From: PALSA-129 sp050014595 | GTDB lineage: Bacteria > Acidobacteriota > Terriglobia > Bryobacterales > Bryobacteraceae | Assembly: GCA_050014595.1 (NCBI GenBank) | Contig: JBEKDA010000022.1 | Coordinates: 1-64,000 of the forward strand | Length of the DNA stretch: 64,000 nt | Direction: 5' to 3' | In this document: positions 49,676 through 57,766 of the stretch, piece after piece | Layout: each line of letters begins with the position of its first letter | Position numbering within the stretch: the first letter of the stretch is position 1 | Position numbers and translations under genes: made by a program | The notes under the pieces: generated by a model | Databases searched by the model: none | The model's input: the letters and a program-made list of their open reading frames with translations, nothing else | Told to the model about the DNA's origin: nothing

Positions 49676-50815
49676 TTGCCCCAGATCTCCTTCGAAGTGG
49701 TCGCCGAATGCCCCCACACGCGCGCTCGCGCCGGTCTGCTCCACACACCGCACGGCACCATCGAGACTCCCGTTTTCATGCCCGTCGGTACGCAGGCTAC
49801 CGTCAAGGGCCTCACGCAGCGCGACTTGGCCGAGGATCTGGGCGTCAAGATTCTGCTGGCCAATACCTATCACCTCTACGTGCGCCCGGGCCACGAACTG
49901 ATCCGCCAGATGGGCGGGCTGCACCGCTTCATGTCCTGGCCCAACGCGATTCTGACCGATTCCGGGGGATTCCAGGTCTTCAGCCTCAAAGGGCTTCGCA
50001 AGATCACCGACCAGGGCGTAGTCTTCCAGTCGCACCTCAACGGCGATCTGCACACCTTCACGCCGGAATCCACGGTGGACGCCCAACTGGCATACGGCAG
50101 CGACATTCTGATGGCGTTGGACGAGTGCACCGAATACCCAGTGAGCCACGAATACGCGCGCGAGAGCATGCACCGCACGCTACGGTGGGCGCGCCAGGCG
50201 GACCAACATTACCGCGGGCGCATGTCCCAGTGCGCCACCCGCCACGCGCTGTTTCCCATCGTTCAGGGCTCCCTGTTCTCCGACCTGCGGCGGGAGTGCG
50301 CCACCGCCCTGCTGGATCTCGATAGCGACGGCTACGCCATCGGGGGCCTTTCGGTGGGCGAACCCCGGCCGCTGAGCCTGGAAATGGTGGAAGCCACGGA
50401 AGCGATTCTTCCCCGCACGCGGCCGCGCTACGCCATGGGAGTCGGGATGCCCGACGAATTGCCCGAATATGTGGCCCGCGGGGTGGACATGATGGATTGC
50501 GTGCTGCCCTCGCGCAACGCGCGTAACGGCTACCTGTTCACGTCGCAAGGCCGGGTCATTATCAAGCACGCGCGCTACCGGGACGACCGGCGGCCAATCG
50601 ACGAAAACTGCCGGTGCTACACCTGCCGCACCTATTCGCGGGCCTATCTTCGCCATTTGTTCTTATCCGGAGAAATCCTGTACGCGTCGCTGGCCACGCG
50701 CCACAACCTGCAACGCTACCTTGACATCATGGGTGAGATCAGGCACGCTATAATATCAGTTACATATCCCGAATACTTGCGGTGTGTGCGTCCGGCCGCG
50801 ATTGACGCCGGGTAG
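49676..50815 (+). CDS. tgt: Queuine tRNA-ribosyltransferase
   Basis: The product has 379 residues. It swaps guanine-34 of GUN tRNAs for the queuosine precursor preQ1. Key motifs are LTDSGGFQVFSL (active-site Asp), the QGSLFSDLRRE base-binding region, GGLSVGEP, the nucleophile in DCVLPSRNARNG, and zinc ligands CRCYTC...H. The start is a TTG with TACAAT five bases ahead, and the family start (QISFEVVAECPHTRAR) fits it. tgt, yajC, secD and secF follow in the classic order. Confidence 0.95.
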   Translation: MPQISFEVVAECPHTRARAGLLHTPHGTIETPVFMPVGTQATVKGLTQRDLAEDLGVKILLANTYHLYVRPGHELIRQMGGLHRFMSWPNAILTDSGGFQVFSLKGLRKITDQGVVFQSHLNGDLHTFTPESTVDAQLAYGSDILMALDECTEYPVSHEYARESMHRTLRWARQADQHYRGRMSQCATRHALFPIVQGSLFSDLRRECATALLDLDSDGYAIGGLSVGEPRPLSLEMVEATEAILPRTRPRYAMGVGMPDELPEYVARGVDMMDCVLPSRNARNGYLFTSQGRVIIKHARYRDDRRPIDENCRCYTCRTYSRAYLRHLFLSGEILYASLATRHNLQRYLDIMGEIRHAIISVTYPEYLRCVRPAAIDAG

Positions 50816-50833
50816 CTCCGATTTGGTCACAAC

Positions 50834-51154
50834 GTGCTCCTAAACCTTTTTCTGCAACCGCCGGCGCCGGCCGGCTCATCCCTGGTGGGATTGCTCCCGA
50901 TCCTGCTGATTTTCGGAGTCTTTTATTTTCTCTTGTTCCTTCCCATGCAGCGCCAGAAAAAGAACACGCAGAAGATGCTGGCCGGACTTCAAAATGGCAA
51001 CACCGTGACCACCAGCGGAGGAATCGTCGGCACCATCGTGGCCATCGACGATGACGACCAGACGCTGGTTTTGCGCGTGAAGCCGGACAACATCAAAATC
51101 CAGGTTACGCGAGCTGCGGTCTCGAGCCTGATCTCGGGTGAAGGCAAGAAGTAG
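50834..51154 (+). CDS. yajC: YajC, Sec translocon accessory protein
   Basis: The product has 106 residues starting at GTG 50834. One membrane helix (LLPILLIFGVFYFLLFLPM, about 22-40) is followed by a small cytoplasmic domain (KKNTQKMLAGLQNGNTVTTS, GGIVGTIVAIDDDDQTLVLR). It works with SecDF in protein export. It lies 18 bp after tgt and before secD. Confidence 0.95.
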   Translation: MLLNLFLQPPAPAGSSLVGLLPILLIFGVFYFLLFLPMQRQKKNTQKMLAGLQNGNTVTTSGGIVGTIVAIDDDDQTLVLRVKPDNIKIQVTRAAVSSLISGEGKK

Positions 51155-51187
51155 TACGAAAACCTATTTAACAGGCATTCAACTCCC

Positions 51188-52816
51188 ATGCGAAAGAATC
51201 TGACGACGCGATCGGTGATTATTGTTGTGACGATCCTGGTGTGTATTTTCGGGATCATCGGTTTTCCCACGTCCAGGACGGAACTGGTCGACCACCTGAA
51301 GGAGAACATCCGCCTGGGTCTGGACCTCAAGGGCGGCAGCCACCTGGTGATGGAAGTCCAGGTGCAAGACGCCGTAGTGGGGGATGCCCGCCAGTCGATC
51401 GAGCGCCTGCAGGAAGAGCTCAAGAAGCAGAACATCACTTGGACCAGCATGGAGGTCAGCGACGCCCACGCCGTGGCCGACGCGGACAATGTCGTCATCA
51501 CCATCAAAGGCATCGCGGCCACGCAATCGGGCGATTTCCGCAACCTCATCGGCGCGGACTATTCCACCTACATTCTGACCACCATTAATTCGACCGACTA
51601 TTCCATGAAGATGAGGCCGTCCGACCTGGTGGAGCTGAAGCGCGAGACTGTGGCGCGCACCATCGACACGATCAACAATCGCATCAACCAGCTCGGCGTG
51701 GCGGAATCGTCGGTTCAGCAGTACGGCCGTTCCGGTTCCGATTACCAGATCCTGATTCAGTTGCCCGGCGTTGACGATCCGGCTCGCGCCAAGCAGTTGA
51801 TCGGGACCACCGCGATGCTGGAGATTACGGGTGTCGACAAGGCCCATGACACGGCCTTCTCCAGCCACGAGGATGCGCTGGCGAAACTCGGGGGCATCAT
51901 GCCGCTGAACGAGAAGCTGGTGAGGGCCAAGCCGCGGGCCGGCGCTCAGGGCGAGGAATGGTATCTGGTCAACAAGATCCCCGTCATCACCGGCCGGGAA
52001 ATGCGCAACGCGCGCGCGGGCCAGGACGACGTGAGGAAGTGGCAAACCAGCTTTACGCTTTCTCCGGACGGCGGCAAGAAATTCGGCAAGTACACCGGGG
52101 AACACGTCAACGACAAGCTGGCGGTGATCCTCGACAACCAAATCGTCAGCGTCGCCACCATCAATGAGAGGATCGAAGATTCCGGCCGCATCATGGGCCT
52201 CGGCAGCGACGAGGAGGCTACCGATCTGTCGCGATACCTTCGGTCGGGTTCGCTGCCCGCGGGAGTGAAGCCTCTGGAAGAGAATTCGGTGGGACCTTCG
52301 CTGGGAGCCGACTCGATTCACCAGGGCATCGTGTCGGGTATCGCCGGGCTGACGGCGGTGGTCTTCGTAATGCTGCTGTACTACAAGCGTAGTGGAGTAA
52401 ACGCAGTACTGGCGCTGGTTTTGAACACGGTAATCCTCTTGGCGGCCATTTCGTACTTCCACGCGGCTTTGACTTTGCCGGGAATCGCCGGCGTGATCCT
52501 GACCATCGGTATGGCGGTGGATTCCAACGTGCTGATTTTCGAGAGGATACGCGAAGAGTTGCGGACCGGCAAGGGAGTGCTGGCAGCGGTCGACGCGGGA
52601 TTTGGCAAGGCCTGGTGGACCATCGTTGACACCCATGTCACCACGGTGGTTTCGTGTGCGTTTCTTTTTCTGTTTGGCGAAGGACCGGTGCGTGGTTTTG
52701 CGGTAACATTGACGATCGGCCTGATAGCCAACATTTTCACTGCGGTTTTCGTTTCGCGGACGATTTTCGACTACGAATTGTCGGGGCACCGGCGGATGGA
52801 GACCCTGAGTATTTAG
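51188..52816 (+). CDS. secD: SecD, preprotein translocase subunit
   Basis: The product has 542 residues. It forms with SecF a proton-driven helper that pulls proteins across the inner membrane. Landmarks: N-terminal helix (VIIVVTILVCIFGIIGFP), LGLDLKGGSHLVMEV at the start of the periplasmic P1 domain, and the C-terminal membrane part (about 370-535) with FVMLLYYKRSGVNAVLALVL, TLPGIAGVILTIGMAVDSNV, FERIREELRTGK and the conserved helix that ends GLIANIFTAVFVSRTIFDY. Usual domain order and length. Confidence 0.96.
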   Translation: MRKNLTTRSVIIVVTILVCIFGIIGFPTSRTELVDHLKENIRLGLDLKGGSHLVMEVQVQDAVVGDARQSIERLQEELKKQNITWTSMEVSDAHAVADADNVVITIKGIAATQSGDFRNLIGADYSTYILTTINSTDYSMKMRPSDLVELKRETVARTIDTINNRINQLGVAESSVQQYGRSGSDYQILIQLPGVDDPARAKQLIGTTAMLEITGVDKAHDTAFSSHEDALAKLGGIMPLNEKLVRAKPRAGAQGEEWYLVNKIPVITGREMRNARAGQDDVRKWQTSFTLSPDGGKKFGKYTGEHVNDKLAVILDNQIVSVATINERIEDSGRIMGLGSDEEATDLSRYLRSGSLPAGVKPLEENSVGPSLGADSIHQGIVSGIAGLTAVVFVMLLYYKRSGVNAVLALVLNTVILLAAISYFHAALTLPGIAGVILTIGMAVDSNVLIFERIREELRTGKGVLAAVDAGFGKAWWTIVDTHVTTVVSCAFLFLFGEGPVRGFAVTLTIGLIANIFTAVFVSRTIFDYELSGHRRMETLSI

Positions 52817-52907
52817 CGCCGGGGGCGGAATCGCCTAGCGCTGACGGGAACAAAGTATAAAGGGCTGGTGTCTCACCTTATGGAGCGCACCAGCACGGCA
52901 ACGCTCG

Positions 52908-54155
52908 ATGGAATTATTCAAGAACACGAACTATGATTTTCTGGGCAAGAAGTGGCCCTTCATTATCGCTTCGCTGGTGCTCTCGGTGGCCGGACTGACA
53001 AGCGTCGTTTTGAAAGGCGGGCTGAAGTACGGCATCGACTTCAAGGAAGGCGCGCTGATGCAGGTGAAGTTCGCCTATCCGCCGCCGGATAACAAGATCC
53101 GGCAGGCCATGTTGCGACAGGTCAAGAGTGAAGTGAGCGTGCAAGACCTTAGCGGGAGCGGGATACAGAACGAAGTGGAGATCGCCACCGAGGCCAAGGG
53201 CCAGGGCGAAGGCGAGCTGGCAGCCAACCGGCAGGACATGGAGCGGGTGTTGACGGCTACGTTCGGCAAGCCCGACAGCGGCAAACTCGATCTCAACAAC
53301 GCTTCCCGCGAAACCCTTGCCAACCGCTTGCGGGAGCCGCTGGCGCGGGCCGGCGTCGCCATGAGCGAAGACCAGTTGCAGGCGGTGGTCGCGAACATCC
53401 TGAACGAGATCAATACCAGGCACTCCGGGCTGATTACCGATTTCAACCAGGTGGCCTCCGTTTCGGGGATGAATGCTGGTATTATGAACACTCTTCGGCA
53501 GGAGTGTTATCTGTCGGATTTTCACGTGATGGGCGCTCAGATGGTAGGTCCGAAGGTGGGTAAGGAGTTGCGGCAGAAGGCGGTGAAGGCTACACTCTAC
53601 GCCATGGTGGGCATGCTGGCATACATCTGGTTCCGCTTTGAGTGGATCTACGGGCTGGGCGCGGTGATTGCGTGTTTTCACGATACGCTGATCACGGTCG
53701 GGTTGTTCTCGCTCTTCAATAAAGAGATTTCGATGACGGTGATCGCGGCGCTGCTGACCTTGGTTGGCTACTCGATGAATGATACGATTGTGATCTTCGA
53801 TCGAATTCGCGAGAATCTGAAATTCTCGCATCGCGAGAATCTGGAAACCGTGATGAACCGGGCCGTCAACCAGACTCTCAGCCGGACGATCATGACCTCG
53901 GGACTGACGTTCCTGACGGTGATCGCGCTGTTCATCTGGGGCGGGCCGGTGCTGGGTGGCTTCTCGTTCGCGCTGGTTTGTGGAATCATTGTGGGTACGT
54001 ACTCTTCGGTGTTCGTGGCCAGTCCGATTGTGTTGTTCTGGCACAACTACGCGGACAGGCCGAAGAGGTCCGGCGCGGTCTTGCCGGTATCGCCGGGGCC
54101 GTCGGCGCCGCGCGCGGGAACGGCGAGGAAGAGTCCGACCAAGGCTGCGAAGTGA
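52908..54155 (+). CDS. secF: SecF, preprotein translocase subunit, with extra P1 insertion
   Basis: The product has 415 residues, about 100 longer than most SecF proteins. An N-terminal helix precedes GIDFKEGALMQVKF (normally GIDFxGG). Six membrane helices in the C-terminal part include SMNDTIVIFDRIREN and NQTLSRTIMTSGLTFLTV. Residues about 125-205 are an insertion with a helix-hairpin-helix-like start (KLDLNNASRETLANRL) that I do not expect in SecF. The last 30 residues are Pro/Ala/Lys-rich. It lies 91 bp after secD; a TATAAA at 52856 may start a separate transcript. Confidence 0.93.
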   Translation: MELFKNTNYDFLGKKWPFIIASLVLSVAGLTSVVLKGGLKYGIDFKEGALMQVKFAYPPPDNKIRQAMLRQVKSEVSVQDLSGSGIQNEVEIATEAKGQGEGELAANRQDMERVLTATFGKPDSGKLDLNNASRETLANRLREPLARAGVAMSEDQLQAVVANILNEINTRHSGLITDFNQVASVSGMNAGIMNTLRQECYLSDFHVMGAQMVGPKVGKELRQKAVKATLYAMVGMLAYIWFRFEWIYGLGAVIACFHDTLITVGLFSLFNKEISMTVIAALLTLVGYSMNDTIVIFDRIRENLKFSHRENLETVMNRAVNQTLSRTIMTSGLTFLTVIALFIWGGPVLGGFSFALVCGIIVGTYSSVFVASPIVLFWHNYADRPKRSGAVLPVSPGPSAPRAGTARKSPTKAAK

Positions 54156-54219
54156 AATAGGAACCGCTGGCGGGCGCCGGGGATGGCGGCCGTTGCGGCA
54201 GGAACGGAAAGGAGTCGAA

Positions 54220-54984
54220 ATGTTTGAACAGACATTCGTAGATGGCGTGGGAAAGACGAACAAGACCTGGACGGTGATGGTCTCGTTCGTCGCGCAGATT
54301 TTGCTGATTGTGGTGGCAGTGATTATCCCTTTGATCTATACGGACGTGCTTCCCACAACCACCTTGAGCAGTTTCCTGGTGGCTCCGCCGCCGCCTCCGC
54401 CGCCGCCTCCTCCGCCGGCGCAGGCTCCTCCGGTGAAAGTCGTGAAGGTCATCCCGCGGCAGTTCGATGCCGGGAAACTGATGGCGCCGAAGGTGGTTCC
54501 CAAGGAAATCGCCAACATTAAAGAAGAAGAGCTTCCGCCTTCCTCCGCGGGTGTAGGCGGCGTGGTCGGCGGCGTGAGCGGTGGCGTCGCCGGTGGCTCT
54601 ATGGGCGGCGTGCTCGGCGGCATCATCGGCGCGGTTCCGACGGCGGCTCCTCCGCCCCCTCCCCCGCCGGCGCCCAAGAAGGAGGCGCCCGTGCAGCGCA
54701 TCAAAGTGGGCGGCAATGTTCAGGCCGCCATGGTGCTCAAAAGGGTCCAGCCCATCTATCCGCAATTGGCCAAGTCGGCGCGCGTTTCGGGTGTCGTACA
54801 TTTGGCCGCTATCATTGCCAAGGACGGGACCATCCAGGAACTCCACTCCCTCGGCGGGCCGGCCTTGTTGATTACGGCTGCCATGGATGCGGTGAAACAG
54901 TGGGTTTACCGGCCCACCTTGCTGAACGGCGAGCCGGTGCAGGTGGAAACTACGATTGACGTAAACTTTACCTTGAACCAGTAG
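54220..54984 (+). CDS. TonB-type energy transducer
   Basis: The product has 254 residues, starting after AAAGGAG. One membrane helix (MVSFVAQILLIVVAVIIPLI) is near 20-40. A poly-Pro stretch (about 50-65) spans the periplasm. A Gly-rich block (VGGVVGGVSGGVAGGSMGG) and another Pro run follow. The C-terminal TonB domain (about 170-254) has QPIYPQLAKSARVSGVVHLA and VKQWVYRPTLLNGEPV. It passes inner-membrane energy to outer-membrane receptors. exbB and two exbD genes follow directly. Confidence 0.9.
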   Translation: MFEQTFVDGVGKTNKTWTVMVSFVAQILLIVVAVIIPLIYTDVLPTTTLSSFLVAPPPPPPPPPPPAQAPPVKVVKVIPRQFDAGKLMAPKVVPKEIANIKEEELPPSSAGVGGVVGGVSGGVAGGSMGGVLGGIIGAVPTAAPPPPPPPAPKKEAPVQRIKVGGNVQAAMVLKRVQPIYPQLAKSARVSGVVHLAAIIAKDGTIQELHSLGGPALLITAAMDAVKQWVYRPTLLNGEPVQVETTIDVNFTLNQ

Positions 54985-55055
54985 TAACCCGGCGCGGCAG
55001 CTCGAACGTCGGTTATTTAGTACAACTTCAACTCGCAGGAGAGAGAGACACAACA

Positions 55056-55787
55056 ATGTTTTTGCAATTGCAAGTCTGGTCGCTTTATTTGCTCCAGGAG
55101 GCGCAGGTAGGTTTCGATGTGCGCACGATGTGGGCACAGATGGGTCCGCTGGCCAAGTTCGTCGTCATTGGCCTGTTCCTCATGTCGGCCTATTCCATTG
55201 GCGTCATGATTGACCGCTTGATGGCGTACAGCGCTGCCCGCAAACAGTCCCGCGCATTCGCTCCGGCGGTGGCCGGCGCATTGCGCGAGGGCAAGCTGGA
55301 CGAAGCCGTCAAGATCGCGGACCGTTACAAGAAAAGCCACCTCGCCAAGGTTGTGGTGGCTGGTTTGCAGGAATTCCAGGCTCATCAGATCAGCTCTGAG
55401 ATTCCGGGCGAAGAGATCGAAGCCTCCAAGCGCGCTCTGGAACGCGCGGAGGCCATCGTGCACGCCGAATTGAAGCGCGGCGTCAGCGGTCTGGCAACCA
55501 TCGGTTCCACGGCGCCGTTCGTGGGATTGTTCGGAACGGTGGTCGGCATCATTCACGCGTTCCAAGGTATTTCGACCGAGAAGTCCACCGGTCTGGGCGC
55601 CGTGGCCGGCGGTATTTCGGAAGCCCTGGTGACCACCGCTCTCGGTCTGTTCGTGGCCATCCCGGCGGTCTGGATGTACAACTTCTTCACCAACAAGATT
55701 GAAGCTTTCGACGTGGAGATGGGGAATTCCAGTTCCGAATTGATCGACTATTTCCTGAAGCGTTCGCAGCGCGGCGTACGCAAGTAG
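55056..55787 (+). CDS. ExbB/TolQ-type proton channel protein
   Basis: The product has 243 residues. Three membrane helices are visible: LAKFVVIGLFLMSAYSIGVM near 32-51, and the pair around TIGSTAPFVGLFGTVVGIIH (about 148-167) and ALVTTALGLFVAIPAVWMYN (about 190-209). The middle segment is the MotA/TolQ/ExbB signature. It forms the channel that powers TonB. A GGAGAGAGAG ribosome site precedes the ATG. The downstream exbD is 103 bp away behind a 24-bp palindrome. Confidence 0.92.
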   Translation: MFLQLQVWSLYLLQEAQVGFDVRTMWAQMGPLAKFVVIGLFLMSAYSIGVMIDRLMAYSAARKQSRAFAPAVAGALREGKLDEAVKIADRYKKSHLAKVVVAGLQEFQAHQISSEIPGEEIEASKRALERAEAIVHAELKRGVSGLATIGSTAPFVGLFGTVVGIIHAFQGISTEKSTGLGAVAGGISEALVTTALGLFVAIPAVWMYNFFTNKIEAFDVEMGNSSSELIDYFLKRSQRGVRK

Positions 55788-55836
55788 CGCTGCCAGGTGC
55801 TGAGTACGAGAATCGGGAATTTGGCGAGTTGAAATG

Positions 55837-55860
55837 CGGGAGCTCCGCGCGGAGCTCCCG
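55837..55860. repeat. 24-bp perfect palindrome between exbB and exbD
   Basis: CGGGAGCTCCGC followed by its exact reverse complement GCGGAGCTCCCG. As RNA it would form a very stable stem with almost no loop. No T-run follows, so it more likely sets relative expression or mRNA decay in the operon than full termination. Confidence 0.75.
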
Positions 55861-55890
55861 TAGTCTCGGCCGGTTCCCAGGGAGAAGACG

Positions 55891-56373
<483 letters not shown>

Positions 56374-56399
56374 CAGGGATTCATAAAAGGAGCATTTTT

Positions 56400-56825
56400 A
56401 TGGGAATGGCAGTCGGCGGACAAGGCGGTCCCAAGTCCGACATCAACATGACGCCGATGATCGACGTCTTGCTCGTGCTCATCATCATTTTCATGGTGAT
56501 CACCCCGTTGACACCGAAGGGCCTCGAGGCCCTCGTGCCTCAGCCGCCGCCGCCCGGCCAAAAGGCGACCCTATCGGACCAGCGCACGGTGGTCATCATC
56601 ATCGATTCCAACCACAAGCTCCAGATCAACGGGGAAGATACGGATTGGGATCACCTGGGGCCGCGCCTCACAGAGGTCTTCAAGACCCGCGCCGAACGCG
56701 TAGTCTTTGTGAAGGGGGCGACGGATCTGGATTTCTTGTGGGTGGCCAGGGCGATCGATATCGCTCACGGCGCCGGCATCGACAAGGTCGGCCTGATGAC
56801 CGATAAGACGGAGGCCGGTAACTAA
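56400..56825 (+). CDS. ExbD/TolR family protein 2
   Basis: The product has 141 residues. It keeps SDINMTPMIDVLLVLIIIFM with the membrane Asp, and a periplasmic domain with RTVVIIIDSNHKLQINGED and ERVVFVKGATDLDFLWVARA. It is a diverged paralogue of the gene 26 bp upstream. The stop is directly followed by the ATG of the TPR lipoprotein with no gap. Confidence 0.92.
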   Translation: MGMAVGGQGGPKSDINMTPMIDVLLVLIIIFMVITPLTPKGLEALVPQPPPPGQKATLSDQRTVVIIIDSNHKLQINGEDTDWDHLGPRLTEVFKTRAERVVFVKGATDLDFLWVARAIDIAHGAGIDKVGLMTDKTEAGN

Positions 56826-57653
56826 ATGCGCAAATTGGCGTCTATCCTGCCCGTGGCTGCATTGGCCGCCGTGCTGATCAGCCTTCCGGTCATGGGAACG
56901 GGCTGCCAGAAGCTGCAAGCCCGCGATCAGTTGAACAAGGGTGTCGCGGCCTTCAAGAACGCTCAGTATCCTGAATCCGTGGAGCACTTCAAGACGGCCG
57001 TCGAGCTGGATCCGAACTTTCCGACGGCCCGCCTGTACCTGGCCATGGCGTACCTGCAGCAGTACATCCCGGGCGCGGAGTCGGAAGAAAACAATAATAT
57101 GGCCAAGGCGGCCTATGACCAGTTCAGCGAGGTGCTCAAACTGGATCCCAAGAACACGCTGGCCATCCAATCGATCGCTTCCCTGTACTTGTACCAGAAA
57201 AAGTGGACCGAAGCCCGTGAATGGTATCAGCGGCTCACCAGCGTCGATCCCAACAACACCGTTGGATACTACAGCCTGGGTTTCATCGCCTGGTCGGAGT
57301 GGTATCCGGAGTACGGGAAAGCCCGCGCCTTGCTCGGCATGAAGCTCGAAGATCCCGGGCCCATCAAAGACAAGAAGGTCAAAGAAGACCTGAAGACCCG
57401 TTTCGGTCCGGTCATCGACGACGGCTTGAAGGCGCTCGATAAGGCTCTCGAGGTCGATAAAGAATACGCCGATGCGATGGCTTACGAGAACCTGCTGATC
57501 CGCGAACGCGCCGATCTGGCGGACAGTAAAGAGGAGTACGAAAAGCAGATCAAAATCGCGGACGACTGGGTGGACAAGAATCTGGCCACCGTTAAGATCA
57601 AGGCCGAAAAGAAAAACAAATCCGCGGGCGGCATCACGACCGAGGCCAAATAG
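56826..57653 (+). CDS. TPR-repeat lipoprotein
   Basis: The product has 275 residues. The signal peptide ends with Cys27 (LISLPVMGTGCQKL; the lipobox is imperfect). TPR units follow: ARDQLNKGVAAFKNAQYPES (about 32-51), AVELDPNFPTARLYLAMAYL (about 58-77), VLKLDPKNTLAIQSIASLYL and RLTSVDPNNTVGYYSLGFIA. The tail is Lys-rich. TPR proteins scaffold complexes; given its place, it probably serves the Ton/Exb system or its receptors (inference). It abuts exbD2, and a terminator follows. Confidence 0.82.
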   Translation: MRKLASILPVAALAAVLISLPVMGTGCQKLQARDQLNKGVAAFKNAQYPESVEHFKTAVELDPNFPTARLYLAMAYLQQYIPGAESEENNNMAKAAYDQFSEVLKLDPKNTLAIQSIASLYLYQKKWTEAREWYQRLTSVDPNNTVGYYSLGFIAWSEWYPEYGKARALLGMKLEDPGPIKDKKVKEDLKTRFGPVIDDGLKALDKALEVDKEYADAMAYENLLIRERADLADSKEEYEKQIKIADDWVDKNLATVKIKAEKKNKSAGGITTEAK

Positions 57654-57679
57654 TCCCGGCGCTCATTTCGTTTTTTCAT

Positions 57680-57713
57680 ACGGGGAGTCTCTTTCACGGG
57701 AGAGGCTCCCCGT
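57680..57713 (+). terminator. Terminator after the ton/exb operon
   Basis: A hairpin with arms ACGGGGAG-T-CTCT and AGAG-G-CTCCCCGT (one mismatch) is followed by AACGTTTTGCTT. The T-run is short. It separates the TPR lipoprotein gene from the rel gene. Confidence 0.7.
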
Positions 57714-57751
57714 AACGTTTTGCTTGGGACAACCCTTCCCGCCGGTCCTGC

Positions 57752-57757
57752 TACAAT
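57752..57757 (+). promoter_or_regulatory. -10 box before the rel gene
   Basis: TACAAT ends nine bases before the GTG start of the rel gene. The nearest -35-like hexamer, TTGGGA at 57724, is 22 bases away, which is too far to be convincing. Confidence 0.4.
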
Positions 57758-57766
57758 CGAGATACA

